64,000 nucleotides of DNA, from NCBI RefSeq assembly GCF_004330295.1, contig NZ_SJOJ01000003.1:124001-188000 (forward strand), in the 5' to 3' direction. Positions 1-9,061 of the stretch are shown in pieces (the first letter of the stretch is position 1; the number at the start of each line of letters is the position of its first letter). A program made the position numbers and the translations under genes. The DNA is from Rahnella victoriana (GTDB lineage Bacteria; Pseudomonadota; Gammaproteobacteria; Enterobacterales; Enterobacteriaceae). The notes below the pieces were generated by a model. The model had not been told where the DNA came from. It made no database searches and saw only the letters and a list, made by a program, of their open reading frames with translations.

Positions 1-3000
1 CGCCGGAGCAGTGGCCGGGCTGTGCGCGCAAGCTGCAACTGGCGGCGGAGTGGATGGATGAATCTGCCGTATCGACCATTCACGGCTGGTGTAACCGTAT
101 GCTTGGCGAGCACGCATTCGACAGCGACAGCCTGTTTACCCAGACGCTGGAAACCGATCAGACCGAACTGCTGATGAACGTGGTGCGCGATTACTGGCGC
201 AGTTTTTACTTCCCGCTCAGCGAGGCGGAAATCAAAACGTTACGCGGCTGGTGGCGGTCGCCGGAAGACCTGCACCGCAGCGTAATGCCGTTGCTGGAGT
301 ATGCCGACGCACTGGGGTCTGATCAGACGCCCGCCGAGGTGTGCGAGACGGTCAATAACCAGAAAGCCGCAGAACTGGCGGCGCTGAAACAAGACTGGCC
401 GCAATGGACGCAGGAACTGCGCACCATGCTCGAAGGTGCGGTGGCGGCGAAAGTGGTCGATGGCAAAAAAATTCAGGCGCGGTTTTTCAATCCGTGGCTG
501 GAAAAACTGCACACCTGGGCGACGACGGACGACGTGATACCGGATCTGAAAACGGGCTGGACGCGCCTTACTCCCGCCGGTTTAAGGGAATGCTGGAAAC
601 AGGGCGATCCCCCTGAACATCCGGCGCTGACGGCGATGGAAACCCTGAAAGCCCGTCTTGAAAGCCTGCCGGACGCCCGCAGCGGTTTGCTGCAACACGC
701 CTGCCGCTGGATCCAGCACCGCTTTGACGCTGAGCAGCAAAAGCGTGCACAGATGGGTTTCAATGATTTGCTGACCCGTCTCGATACCGCCCTGCGCAGC
801 GACAACGGTGCGCGGCTGGCGGAGATCATCCGCACGCAATTTCCGCTGGCGATGATCGACGAATTTCAGGATACCGATCCGCTGCAATACCGTATTTTTG
901 ACGCCGTTTACCGCGTGGCGGAAAACGCGCCGGAGCAGGGGCTGATCCTGATCGGCGACCCTAAACAGGCGATTTATGCCTTCCGTGGCGCGGATATTTA
1001 CACCTATCTGCGCGCCCGTCGCGATACCGGTGGCCGTCACTACACGCTGGCGACCAATTTCCGTTCCACCCGCGCGATGGTGGCGTCAGTCAATCAGGTG
1101 TTTGAACTGGCAGAGAAGCGCCGCGCAGGGGAGGGCGCGTTCCTGTTCCGTCGTGACGGTGACAATCAGGTGCCGTTCCTGCCGGTGGAAGCCAAAGGGC
1201 GCGCCGACACGCTGGTGATTGATGATGCCGAAGCGGCGGCGATGACGCTGTGGTACCCGGAAAATCAGCCGGACACCTTGCCGAAAACGCAGTATGTCCA
1301 GCTGATGGCCGAAGGCTGTGCAACGGAAATCGTCCGCTTGTTGCGCCTCGGCCAGCAAGGGGCTGCCGGTTTCGGGCTGCCCGGTGAAACCCTGAAACCG
1401 GTAATGCCGGGCGATGTGGCGGTGCTGGTGAATACCGGCCGTGAAGCGGCGGCGGTGCGCACCGCGCTGTCGAAACGCGGCGTGCGCAGTGTTTATCTTT
1501 CCGATAAAGAATCGATTTTTGAAAGTGCGCAGGCGGGGGAGTTGCAATACTGGCTGGCGGCCTGTGCCGCGCCGGAAAACGACCGTCTGCTGCGCGCTGC
1601 CCTTGCCACGCCTTCGCTCAACCTCAGTTGGGAGGCGCTAGACCGGCTGAATCAGGACGAGAATGAGTGGGAACGCTACGTGCAACAATTTCAGGCGTTT
1701 CGCACCTGCTGGCGCAAGCAGGGCATTTTGCCGATGCTGCGCCGCCTGATGTGGGAATTCGACGTGCCGCGCCGTCTGCTTGGCCGGGGCGACGAGCGTG
1801 CGCTGACCGATCTGCTGCACCTTTCCGAACTGCTGCAACAGGCCAGCGTGCAACTCGACGGCGAACATGCGCTGATCCGCTATCTGGCGGAACAATGTCA
1901 GGATGAACATCAGGGCGGCGATGCCCGCAAACTGCGTCTCGAGAGTGATGCGGATCTGGTGAAAGTGGTCACGGTACATAAATCCAAAGGGCTGGAATAT
2001 CCGCTGGTGTTCCTGCCGTTTGCCTGTGCGTTCCGCGCGGTTAAAAAACAGGATTCACCGCTGAAATGGCATACGCCGGAAGGTGAACTGGAAGTCGCGC
2101 TGAGTGCGACGGATGAGCAACTGGTGCAGGCCGACCGCGAGCGTCTGGGCGAGGATCTGCGTAAGTTTTATGTGGCGCTGACCCGCTCACGTTACGCGCT
2201 GTGGCTAGGTATGGCACCGCTGAAAGAGTTCGAAAAGAGCGCGCCCGGTTATCTTTTCCACGGTGGGGAAACCATTGAGGCGGATGCGCTGCCTGCGAGT
2301 TTGCAGGCGCTGGAAACGGAAAACATCCGTGCCTGGCCGCTGCCCCTGCCGGACGGTGCCCTTTATCGCAGTGAGCAGACGCTGCCGGCGCTCGGGCCAC
2401 GTCCGCCACTGCGTACCCATAAAGGGCCGCGCTGGTGGGTGACGAGTTTCTCCGGCCTGCAAATCGCGGCTGCCGGTACGTATATCGTGGCCGAAAACCT
2501 GAACCGTGAGCCGCTGGCTGAAATCGAAAGCGCCGCGCAGGACAGTTATTTAGAAGATCAGAAAATCCGTGATGCCGGAAAAGAACAGCCGGAAGGGCTG
2601 CCGCAGCCGATGACCGGTGAAAATTTGTATGCTTTCCCGCGCGGCCCTGCGCCGGGTAATTTCCTGCACGGTTTGCTGGAATGGGCGGGTGACGAAGGGT
2701 TTGCCGCGCTGGCGGCCGATCCGGCGAAAATCGCCGATCAGGTTGCCCGGCGTTGTAATACGCGGGGCTGGGAAAAATGGATCGTGCCGCTGACCGGCTG
2801 GCTGACCGCGTTACTGACGCAACCGCTGGGCTTGCCTGACGGTACCACTTTCACGCTGGCGGAACTGCCGCCTTATCAGGTGGAAATGGAGTTCTGGTTC
2901 CCGCTGACGCAGGTGCCGACCCGCCACCTCGACCGGCTGGTTCAGCAATACACGCTGGAAGGAGCGGAGCGCGCACCGCTGGTGGCGGAAGATCTCAACG

Positions 3001-3356
3001 GTATGCTGAAAGGCTTTATCGATCTGGTGTTTGAGCACAACGGGCGTTATTACGTGCTGGATTACAAATCTAACTGGCTCGGCGATGACGCCAGCGGGTA
3101 TGACCAGAACACCATGACGCAATCGATGCGGGATCACCGCTACGATTTGCAGTTCACACTGTACCTGTTTGCGCTACATCGTCTGCTGAAATCCCGTCTG
3201 CCGGACTACGACTATGACCGGCACATTGGCGGCGCAGTCTATCTTTTCCTGCGCGGCAGCCACGCGCCGGGTAATGGCGTCTGCGTTCAGCGGCCGGATA
3301 AAGCGTTAATGGAACAACTCGACGCGCTGTTCAGCGGCAGTGAGGCACATGTATGA
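1..3356 (+). CDS. recB: RecBCD exonuclease V beta subunit RecB (5' end outside window)
   Basis: RecB is the 3'-5' helicase and nuclease subunit of RecBCD, which processes double-strand breaks and loads RecA. The open frame runs from base 3, so 1117 residues are visible of about 1180; the N-terminal Walker A segment lies upstream. Visible motifs include the UvrD-type IDEFQDTDP Walker B box near base 856, the GDPKQAIYAFRGAD motif near base 955, the VHKSKGLEYPLV motif near base 1975, and the C-terminal nuclease motif with GFIDLVF and LDYKSNW near 3010-3075 (the catalytic D...DYK set). The stop overlaps the recD start by 4 bases (ATGA), indicating translational coupling. Family assignment is firm. 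Confidence 0.97.
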   Translation, partial: PEQWPGCARKLQLAAEWMDESAVSTIHGWCNRMLGEHAFDSDSLFTQTLETDQTELLMNVVRDYWRSFYFPLSEAEIKTLRGWWRSPEDLHRSVMPLLEYADALGSDQTPAEVCETVNNQKAAELAALKQDWPQWTQELRTMLEGAVAAKVVDGKKIQARFFNPWLEKLHTWATTDDVIPDLKTGWTRLTPAGLRECWKQGDPPEHPALTAMETLKARLESLPDARSGLLQHACRWIQHRFDAEQQKRAQMGFNDLLTRLDTALRSDNGARLAEIIRTQFPLAMIDEFQDTDPLQYRIFDAVYRVAENAPEQGLILIGDPKQAIYAFRGADIYTYLRARRDTGGRHYTLATNFRSTRAMVASVNQVFELAEKRRAGEGAFLFRRDGDNQVPFLPVEAKGRADTLVIDDAEAAAMTLWYPENQPDTLPKTQYVQLMAEGCATEIVRLLRLGQQGAAGFGLPGETLKPVMPGDVAVLVNTGREAAAVRTALSKRGVRSVYLSDKESIFESAQAGELQYWLAACAAPENDRLLRAALATPSLNLSWEALDRLNQDENEWERYVQQFQAFRTCWRKQGILPMLRRLMWEFDVPRRLLGRGDERALTDLLHLSELLQQASVQLDGEHALIRYLAEQCQDEHQGGDARKLRLESDADLVKVVTVHKSKGLEYPLVFLPFACAFRAVKKQDSPLKWHTPEGELEVALSATDEQLVQADRERLGEDLRKFYVALTRSRYALWLGMAPLKEFEKSAPGYLFHGGETIEADALPASLQALETENIRAWPLPLPDGALYRSEQTLPALGPRPPLRTHKGPRWWVTSFSGLQIAAAGTYIVAENLNREPLAEIESAAQDSYLEDQKIRDAGKEQPEGLPQPMTGENLYAFPRGPAPGNFLHGLLEWAGDEGFAALAADPAKIADQVARRCNTRGWEKWIVPLTGWLTALLTQPLGLPDGTTFTLAELPPYQVEMEFWFPLTQVPTRHLDRLVQQYTLEGAERAPLVAEDLNGMLKGFIDLVFEHNGRYYVLDYKSNWLGDDASGYDQNTMTQSMRDHRYDLQFTLYLFALHRLLKSRLPDYDYDRHIGGAVYLFLRGSHAPGNGVCVQRPDKALMEQLDALFSGSEAHV

Positions 3357-5407
3357 AAATCAACAGCCGGGAAGATATCGCACAACTGCTGGCAAGCTGG
3401 GTGGAATGTGGCTGGCTGCGCGAACTGGATCGCGCACTGGTGACGTTTCTGGCGAAGGAAGCGCCGGATGCTCATCCGCTGTTATTGCTGGCGACCGCGC
3501 TGACCAGCTATCAGCTGGGGCGCGGCCATGTGTGTCTGGACTTGCAGGCCACGCTCGATGATAGCGCCTTTTCACTTTCGCTGCCGCCTGACGGCGATCA
3601 TGCCGATGGCGCGGTGATCCGCCCCGCCGCCGTGCTGGAACACCTGACGCTGACGGAGTGGCTGTCGGCGCTGGCGCACCCGACGCTGGTCAGCGAAGGC
3701 GCAGGCAATTCGCCGCTGGTGCTGGCCGGTCAGCGACTGTACCTGCGCCGTTACTGGCAGTACGAACAAAATGTCCGCACGGCGATAGAACAACGTCTGA
3801 CGCGCAGCGCACTGCACACCTTGCCGGTGGCATCGCTGCGCGCACCGCTTACGGCGCTGTTCCCGCCGGACGGTAAATCACAGGCCGCCAACTGGCAGAA
3901 ACTGGCCTGTGCGCTGGCCGCGGGCAATGCATTCAGCATTATTACCGGCGGGCCGGGCACCGGTAAAACCACCACGGTGGTGCGCCTGCTGGCGTTGTTG
4001 CAGACACTGGCGCTGGAAGAACACGGCCAGCCGCTGCGTATCCGTCTGGCGGCACCGACCGGCAAGGCAGCGGCGCGTCTCAATGAATCCATTGCCGGTG
4101 CGGTGTCGAAGCTGGATCTCAGTGCGCTGGGCAACGGCGATGCCGTGCGCGACAGCATCAACACCGATGTTGTGACTCTGCACCGCCTGCTTGGCAGCCG
4201 CCCGGATACCCGGCATTTCCGCCACCATCCGGGGAATCCGTTACTGCTGGATGTGCTGGTGGTGGATGAAGCCTCGATGGTCGATCTGGAAATGATGGCG
4301 GCGCTGCTGGCGGCGTTGCCGGAGCAGGCGCGACTGATCCTGCTCGGTGATAAAGATCAGCTGGCGTCGGTGGAAGCGGGGGCGTTGCTCAGTGAATTGT
4401 GTCAGCGGGCAGCGGGCGGCCATTATCTGCCGCAAACCCGTGACTGGCTGCAGGAAGTGACCGGCGAATCCATTGCGGATCAGCTGGTTGATCCGCACGG
4501 CACGGCGATGGATCAGGCGGTGGTGATGCTGCGTCACAGCTACCGTTTTGATGCACAAAGTGGCATCGGCAGGCTGGCGGAAGCGGTAAACGATGGCGAC
4601 GTGAAAGGGCTGAAACAGGTCTGGAAACAGGGTTATGCCGATCTGGCGCAACTGACGCTGAGCGCGGACGATGACCGTGAGCTGCGTGACTGGGTGGTGA
4701 ATGGCGGCGCGAAGCAGTTTCCGGCGGCGGCAACGCGTGAAGGCGTCGAACCCCCGGTCGGCTATCGTCACTATCTGACGATCATGATCAATGAGCGTCC
4801 GGCAGACGATGAACCGCCCGAAGCGTTCAACCGCTGGGCCACCAAAGTGTTGCTGGCGTACAGCCAGTTTCAGTTGCTGTGCGCCTTGCGTGGCGGAAAC
4901 TGGGGTGTAGAAAAACTGAATGAGCGAATTGCTGAAATCCTGAGAAAAGAAGGGCTGCTCAAGGCATCCGTTAACTGGTATCCGGGGCGCCCGGTGCTGG
5001 TCACGCGTAACGACTACAGCCAGCGACTGATGAATGGCGATATTGGCATCACGCTGGAGATCCCGCACCGGCTGCCGGACGGTTCCGTCGTGCCGACCTT
5101 GCGCGTGGCGTTTCTGGCCGGTGACGGTACGCAGGATATCCGCTGGGTAATGCCGGGGCGTTTGCAGGCGGTGGAAACGGTATTCGCCATGACGGTTCAT
5201 AAATCGCAGGGTTCTGAATTCACCCATACCGCGCTATTACTGCCGGAAAACCTCAGCCCGATCCTGACCCGTGAGCTGATTTACACCGGCATCACCCGTG
5301 CGCGTCACTGGTTCAGTCTGGGATGTGTCGGGGGAATGAATGCGGTGCTGCCGGATGCGGTACAGCGGCGGGTATTGCGTGCCAGCGGATTAATTGAAAG
5401 CGCCTAG
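3353..5407 (+). CDS. recD: RecBCD exonuclease V alpha subunit RecD
   Basis: RecD is the 5'-3' superfamily 1B helicase of RecBCD and governs the response to Chi. Of 684 residues, the Walker A box GGPGTGKTTT lies near residue 199, the Walker B-like VVDEASMVD near 302, and the C-terminal motifs VHKSQGSEF and YTGITRAR near 620-650. It is about 75 residues longer than E. coli RecD, with the extra length in the central region (roughly residues 345-490), where similarity is also weakest. It starts inside the recB stop codon. In E. coli argA follows recD; here it does not, so synteny breaks immediately downstream. Confidence 0.96.
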   Translation: MKINSREDIAQLLASWVECGWLRELDRALVTFLAKEAPDAHPLLLLATALTSYQLGRGHVCLDLQATLDDSAFSLSLPPDGDHADGAVIRPAAVLEHLTLTEWLSALAHPTLVSEGAGNSPLVLAGQRLYLRRYWQYEQNVRTAIEQRLTRSALHTLPVASLRAPLTALFPPDGKSQAANWQKLACALAAGNAFSIITGGPGTGKTTTVVRLLALLQTLALEEHGQPLRIRLAAPTGKAAARLNESIAGAVSKLDLSALGNGDAVRDSINTDVVTLHRLLGSRPDTRHFRHHPGNPLLLDVLVVDEASMVDLEMMAALLAALPEQARLILLGDKDQLASVEAGALLSELCQRAAGGHYLPQTRDWLQEVTGESIADQLVDPHGTAMDQAVVMLRHSYRFDAQSGIGRLAEAVNDGDVKGLKQVWKQGYADLAQLTLSADDDRELRDWVVNGGAKQFPAAATREGVEPPVGYRHYLTIMINERPADDEPPEAFNRWATKVLLAYSQFQLLCALRGGNWGVEKLNERIAEILRKEGLLKASVNWYPGRPVLVTRNDYSQRLMNGDIGITLEIPHRLPDGSVVPTLRVAFLAGDGTQDIRWVMPGRLQAVETVFAMTVHKSQGSEFTHTALLLPENLSPILTRELIYTGITRARHWFSLGCVGGMNAVLPDAVQRRVLRASGLIESA

Positions 5408-5430
5408 TGCGGATACCTGAACGGTAAAAA

Positions 5431-5673
5431 TCAGTATTCGTATTCGTGAATTTTGAGGGGCTTACGATGTGGGCGGGCTTTCTGGCCCGCCACTTTTGTG
5501 GCCTTGAGCGGATCGCCAGCCACAAACTCCAGTGTCGGTGAATAATAAAAAGGCAGCCAGCCGCCGTAGCCATTCTCCCACTCCCAGCGAACCGGGCAGG
5601 GCCAGAGAATGTCTTCGTGCATGATGTAATACGTCCATCGCCCATGAGGACGACGAGGTTTGGGTGTTTTCAT
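5431..5673 (-). CDS. Small Trp/Tyr-rich hypothetical protein (80 aa)
   Basis: I do not recognise this protein. It is basic and unusually rich in Trp, Tyr and Pro, with runs such as RWTYYIMHEDILWPCPVRWE and GWLPFYYSP, and ends in a Lys/Arg-rich tail followed by HEYEY. The composition looks protein-like rather than like a random frame, and the gene fills an otherwise empty gap convergent with recD. The Shine-Dalgarno region is weak (AAGAG about 18 bases upstream), so the start is uncertain. No signal peptide or membrane segment is visible. It could still be a chance open frame. Confidence 0.45.
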   Translation of the reverse strand: MKTPKPRRPHGRWTYYIMHEDILWPCPVRWEWENGYGGWLPFYYSPTLEFVAGDPLKATKVAGQKARPHRKPLKIHEYEY

Positions 5674-5734
5674 AAACGGTCAGACGGGCTCTTAACAATC
5701 ACTAAGGATATTCTGGCTCGCGTAGCGGAAGGTT

Positions 5735-5755
5735 TCAACCCCCTGACCGGGTTGA
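5735..5755. other. Short inverted repeat in the 5674-5796 gap
   Basis: TCAACCC and GGGTTGA form a 7-bp stem with a 7-base spacer. No U-run follows on either strand, so this is not a convincing terminator; it may be a weak operator or chance. Nothing else is recognised between the 80-aa gene and the 35-aa gene. Confidence 0.25.
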
Positions 5756-5796
5756 TGCTTATTTAATCAGTTTCAGAAGGGGTAATTTGCAAAACT

Positions 5797-5904
5797 TTAC
5801 CCCCAGATCATCGCCGCCCAGCGCAACAGCATCAGTGCGCCGCAGATACACAGCAGTACCACAACCATTTTCCAGTGTTTGGCCATCATCCGTTTCGTTA
5901 CCAT
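5797..5904 (-). CDS. Tiny single-pass membrane protein (35 aa)
   Basis: This gene encodes 35 residues: a basic N-terminus (MVTKRMMAKHWK) followed by a hydrophobic helix (MVVVLLCICGALMLLRWAAM) and a short end in IWG. A strong Shine-Dalgarno sequence (AGGAGGAG) sits 2-4 bases before the ATG, which makes translation credible despite the size. It lies 24 bases downstream of the 49-aa gene on the same strand, so the two form a mini-operon. The likely location is the inner membrane with the N-terminus inside. I cannot assign a family; its arrangement resembles the tiny-gene cluster near 14.2-14.7 kb. Confidence 0.65.
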   Translation of the reverse strand: MVTKRMMAKHWKMVVVLLCICGALMLLRWAAMIWG

Positions 5905-5928
5905 TTCTCCTCCTGCCATCAGGGCATG

Positions 5929-6078
5929 TTAGTGCGCCATGTGCTCATCCACATAGTGAATCACCTGCTCTTTCAGTTCAGGTACGGCCTGATCGGCGAG
6001 CCACTCAAACGCCAGCAGCACCAGGGCTGCGGCGGCAATTACTGACAAAAGTATAACGGCTTTATTACGTGCTTCCAT
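5929..6078 (-). CDS. Tiny membrane protein (49 aa) with acidic C-terminal helix
   Basis: The product has a short basic start (MEARNK), one hydrophobic helix (AVILLSVIAAAALVLLAF) and a polar tail containing KEQVIHYVDEH. The tail resembles the KIDQVISHYAEK tail of the 45-aa protein at 14231-14368, which suggests the two are distant paralogues. The Shine-Dalgarno sequence is modest (GAG about 6 bases before the ATG). It is the first gene of a pair with the 35-aa gene. The family is unknown; the role may be small-protein regulation of a membrane partner, which is inference only. Confidence 0.6.
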   Translation of the reverse strand: MEARNKAVILLSVIAAAALVLLAFEWLADQAVPELKEQVIHYVDEHMAH

Positions 6079-6175
6079 GATTCTCATTGCTTCTGTATTG
6101 CCTGTTTTTTACTCTAACAGAATAAGCCGCAACGGGGGCGGCTTCAGTATTCTGGTTCCGGAAAGGTTTAAGAAA

Positions 6176-7411
6176 TTATACCTTTTCAGCGGTTTCCAAA
6201 CTTTGATCCCGTTCCTTCTCACTATGCATTTGCGGATGACGGGCACCCGGCCTGAAGCCATGTTGCCGCGCCCGCCATGCGATACAGAGTCCGGCAACAA
6301 TCAGTATCAGCATGACGGCAGGGAAATCCTCGATACCGGCGGTTTCCAGCAGCACGCCACCTGCCAGTCCGCCACCGGCAATCGCCAGATTCCAGGCTAC
6401 CACGACCATAGATTGCGCCATGTCGGCGTGTTCTGCCGCCGCGTCCCCGATGGCCGTTTGCAGCAGCGTGGCGGCTCCGCCAAATGTCAGCCCCCACAGT
6501 GCAATGCACAATGTCACGGTCAGCGGCGAATGGCTGTTAAATATCAGCCCGAGCGAGAGCAGGGCAAAGGCCAGCAGGCTGACCAGCAGGGTTTGCCGCA
6601 GGCGTTTATCCACCAGTAAGCCCGTCACGCCGATACCGGCCAGCGCGCCGATGCCGAAGACCAGCAATATCTGGTCGGCACGCCCGTTCAGGCCGGACAT
6701 ACGCAGGAAGGGCACGATGTAGGTATAAAGCAGGTTATGCGCCAGCATCCACAGCATGATCACCAGCAAAATGCTGCGCACGCCCGGCATCATCAGCACA
6801 TGGCGTAAAGGCTGACGCTGACCGGCGGCCTGGCCGGGGTAATCCGGCACTTTGCGGATCACCCAGACGATCAGCAACAGCGTGACGGCAGACATCACGC
6901 CAAAAGCCATACGCCAGCCAAGCTGCGTTCCCATCCATGTGCCGAGCGGAACGCCAACCGAAAGCGCCAGCGGCGTGCCGACCATCGCCACCGACAATGC
7001 CCGCCCCTGTTGCTCCACCGGCACCATCCGCCGTGCATAGCCTGCCAGCAATCCCCACGCCAGCCCTGCCGCCGCTCCGGCCATCCAGCGCGCAAACAGC
7101 GTCAGCAGATAATTTTCCGAGAAAGTGGTGAGGGTGTTGAAGACCAGAAAACCGCCGATCGCGGTCAGTAGCGCGGTACGCCGGTTCCAGCCCCGGGTCA
7201 GGGCGGCCAGCGGGATGACCGCCATCAGTGACCCGGCGGCGTAAAGGGTGATGAGCTGCCCGGCCATCGCCGGGGAAACGTCAAGCCCGGCGGCAATCTG
7301 CGGCAGCAGTCCGGCGGGCAGGGTTTCGGTCATGATGGCGATAAAGCCGGTCAGCGCCATCGCCAGTAACGCGGACAGCGGAAGAGGGGGTTTCAATGCA
7401 GTGGAATTCAT
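6176..7411 (-). CDS. MFS transporter, DHA1/sugar-efflux type
   Basis: This 411-residue protein has about twelve hydrophobic segments and belongs to the major facilitator superfamily drug:H+ antiporter-1 group (AraJ/SotB-like). It carries MTETLPAGLLPQIAAGL in the first loop, typical of that group, and the A-loop region LTRGWNRRTALL. It is divergent from a LysR-type regulator 114 bases away, the usual arrangement of an exporter and its activator or repressor. The substrate cannot be told from sequence. The start ATG is the first in frame after the intergenic region, with only a weak GAG upstream. The C-terminal tail after the last helix is polar and charged. Confidence 0.85.
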   Translation of the reverse strand: MNSTALKPPLPLSALLAMALTGFIAIMTETLPAGLLPQIAAGLDVSPAMAGQLITLYAAGSLMAVIPLAALTRGWNRRTALLTAIGGFLVFNTLTTFSENYLLTLFARWMAGAAAGLAWGLLAGYARRMVPVEQQGRALSVAMVGTPLALSVGVPLGTWMGTQLGWRMAFGVMSAVTLLLIVWVIRKVPDYPGQAAGQRQPLRHVLMMPGVRSILLVIMLWMLAHNLLYTYIVPFLRMSGLNGRADQILLVFGIGALAGIGVTGLLVDKRLRQTLLVSLLAFALLSLGLIFNSHSPLTVTLCIALWGLTFGGAATLLQTAIGDAAAEHADMAQSMVVVAWNLAIAGGGLAGGVLLETAGIEDFPAVMLILIVAGLCIAWRARQHGFRPGARHPQMHSEKERDQSLETAEKV

Positions 7412-7492
7412 GCGGTATCTCAGTTTCAGAAAGTGTTAAAGCACGATAGAGCTCTCCTCAGTGCGGAAAAAGTAGGGTAGATTTCCTGAATA

Positions 7493-7512
7493 TGCGGACG
7501 CTGATGTCCGCA
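7493..7512. promoter_or_regulatory. Candidate LysR-type operator in the divergent promoter region
   Basis: A perfect inverted repeat TGCGGAC-N6-GTCCGCA ends 13 bases before the regulator start codon, in the divergent gap between the MFS gene and the LysR gene. The position suits autoregulation. The half sites do not show a T-N11-A core, so binding by this regulator is inference. Confidence 0.4.
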
Positions 7513-7525
7513 ATCGGGGGAAGCA

Positions 7526-8434
7526 ATGGAAAATCTCAGTAGCCTGACGGTGTTCGTACAGGTGGCAGAAACCCGCAGTTTTGTGGCGGCCGGACGGATA
7601 TTAGGCGTATCGGCATCGGCGGTAGGGAAAAACATTGCGCGCATGGAAACCCGGCTGAATGTGCGGTTGTTTCATCGCAGCACCCGCAGCGTGACGCTGA
7701 CCGCCGAAGGGGCGCTGTTTCTTGAACGTTGCCGGCGGATCATGGCGGAACTTGAAGCCGCAGAAAGCGAGTTGTCGCAACTGGCGGAATGCCCGCGCGG
7801 CAGGCTGCGGCTGAGTCTGCCGCAGGTCAGCACATTACTGTTGCCGGTGCTGGGTGAATTTATGCGCCGGTATCCGGATATCGAACTGGATCTGGATTTC
7901 ACCGATCGTATTGTGGATGTGGTGGAAGAAGGGTTCGACGCCGTGGTGCGTACCGGCAAAATGGCGGATTCCCGTTTGTCGATGCGTAAGCTGGGCACGT
8001 TCCATCATCTGCTGGTCGGCGCACCGGCCTATTTTGAACAATACGGTACGCCCGCGAAACCGCATGAACTGGCTGATCATCGTTGTCTGCATTTCCGTTT
8101 TCCCAACAGCGGAAAACTCGAGCCGTGGCCGTTGCCGGAATATCAGGATTTAGCGCTGCCGGTGTCGATGGTTTGCAATAATATTGAAACGCGCCTGTGT
8201 TTTGCCGTGCAGGGGCTGGGCATCGCCTGTCTGCCGGATTTCAGTATCCGTAAGGAACTGGCGCGCGGGCAACTGGTGACGGTTCTGGATGATGATGTAA
8301 AGCGCAGTGGCGACTTCTACATTTTATGGCCGTCGGGCGGTTATATGACGCCGAAGTTGCGGGTGTTGATTGATTTTCTCAGCGAAAGGGTTTTCCCTGA
8401 AAATCCTGAGCTGGCGCTGCTGTGCCCGTACTAA
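7526..8434 (+). CDS. LysR family transcriptional regulator
   Basis: This 302-residue protein has the N-terminal winged helix-turn-helix of the LysR family (residues about 3-60, including AAGRILGVSASAVGKNIARM) and the periplasmic-binding-protein-like effector domain from about residue 90. The AETRSFVAAGRILGVS form and the subfamily with RLFHRSTRSVTLTAEG are typical of AaeR/YhjC-like regulators. GGGGGAAG lies just before the start codon. It probably controls the divergent MFS exporter. The inducer is unknown. Confidence 0.88.
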   Translation: MENLSSLTVFVQVAETRSFVAAGRILGVSASAVGKNIARMETRLNVRLFHRSTRSVTLTAEGALFLERCRRIMAELEAAESELSQLAECPRGRLRLSLPQVSTLLLPVLGEFMRRYPDIELDLDFTDRIVDVVEEGFDAVVRTGKMADSRLSMRKLGTFHHLLVGAPAYFEQYGTPAKPHELADHRCLHFRFPNSGKLEPWPLPEYQDLALPVSMVCNNIETRLCFAVQGLGIACLPDFSIRKELARGQLVTVLDDDVKRSGDFYILWPSGGYMTPKLRVLIDFLSERVFPENPELALLCPY

Positions 8435-8462
8435 TTCTGTTTTTTGCCTGAGGGAGTGTGTG

Positions 8463-8954
8463 ATGAGTCATTCTGTCTTTATTGAGCGATTTTCTGCCGC
8501 CGACCAGCGCGGTGTGGTTGAGGTGATTTTGCCAATCCAGAATCAGGAGTTTGGCATTGCAATAACCGAACAGCAGCAGCCTGATTTGCATGATATTCCG
8601 CAGTTTTATCAGCGCGGCAACGGGGATTTTTGGGTCGCCCGCTGTGCGGGGAAAGTGGTGGGCACGCTCGGCCTGAAAGATATCGGCAACGGCCAGACGG
8701 CACTGCGCAAAATGTTTGTCAGTGCGCCTTTTCGTGGCAGGGAGTATGGCGTGGCCGCATTATTACTGAATACCTTGCTGCAACATGCGCAGGCGAAAAA
8801 GGTGAAAGATATTTTTCTCGGCACGACAGACAAGTTTCTGGCAGCGCATCGCTTTTATGAAAAGAACGGATTTCAGCCCGTCACGGTGGCAGACCTGCCG
8901 CCAGATTTTCCGCTGATGGCGGTAGACAGTAAGTTTTACCGGCTAACGTTCTGA
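8463..8954 (+). CDS. GNAT family N-acetyltransferase
   Basis: The 163-residue product has a GNAT fold: the acyl-CoA binding motif region KMFVSAPFRGREYGVAALLL near residues 83-102 (a variant of the R-x-x-G-x-G/A loop) and the C-terminal HRFYEKNGFQPV motif near 127-138. A good Shine-Dalgarno sequence (GGGAG, 7 bases before the ATG) fixes this start rather than an upstream frame overlapping the LysR gene. It is 28 bases downstream of the LysR gene and may be cotranscribed. The substrate is unknown; candidates include small amines or antibiotics. Confidence 0.85.
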   Translation: MSHSVFIERFSAADQRGVVEVILPIQNQEFGIAITEQQQPDLHDIPQFYQRGNGDFWVARCAGKVVGTLGLKDIGNGQTALRKMFVSAPFRGREYGVAALLLNTLLQHAQAKKVKDIFLGTTDKFLAAHRFYEKNGFQPVTVADLPPDFPLMAVDSKFYRLTF

Positions 8955-9061
8955 ACGTTTTATCATCAGTAAAACCGTCCTGACTGAGACATATCAAAAC
9001 CATCGTCTTTCATACTGCTATCCTCTGTAATATTCAGGGTCATCAGCTCAACGGACAGAGA

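Noticed and set aside
2425..2440. Chi sequence (GCTGGTGG) inside recB
   Set aside because: The octamer is expected many times in a GC-rich enterobacterial genome, so a single copy carries no specific meaning.
4241..5227. Long open frame (328 codons) on the minus strand inside recD
   Set aside because: It is antisense to the conserved RecD helicase core; its His/Gln/Arg-rich composition is typical of shadow frames of GC-rich genes.
6077..6619. 180-codon plus-strand frame opposite the MFS exporter
   Set aside because: Antisense to a twelve-helix transporter with good LysR linkage; composition is Gln/Arg-rich and has no domain.
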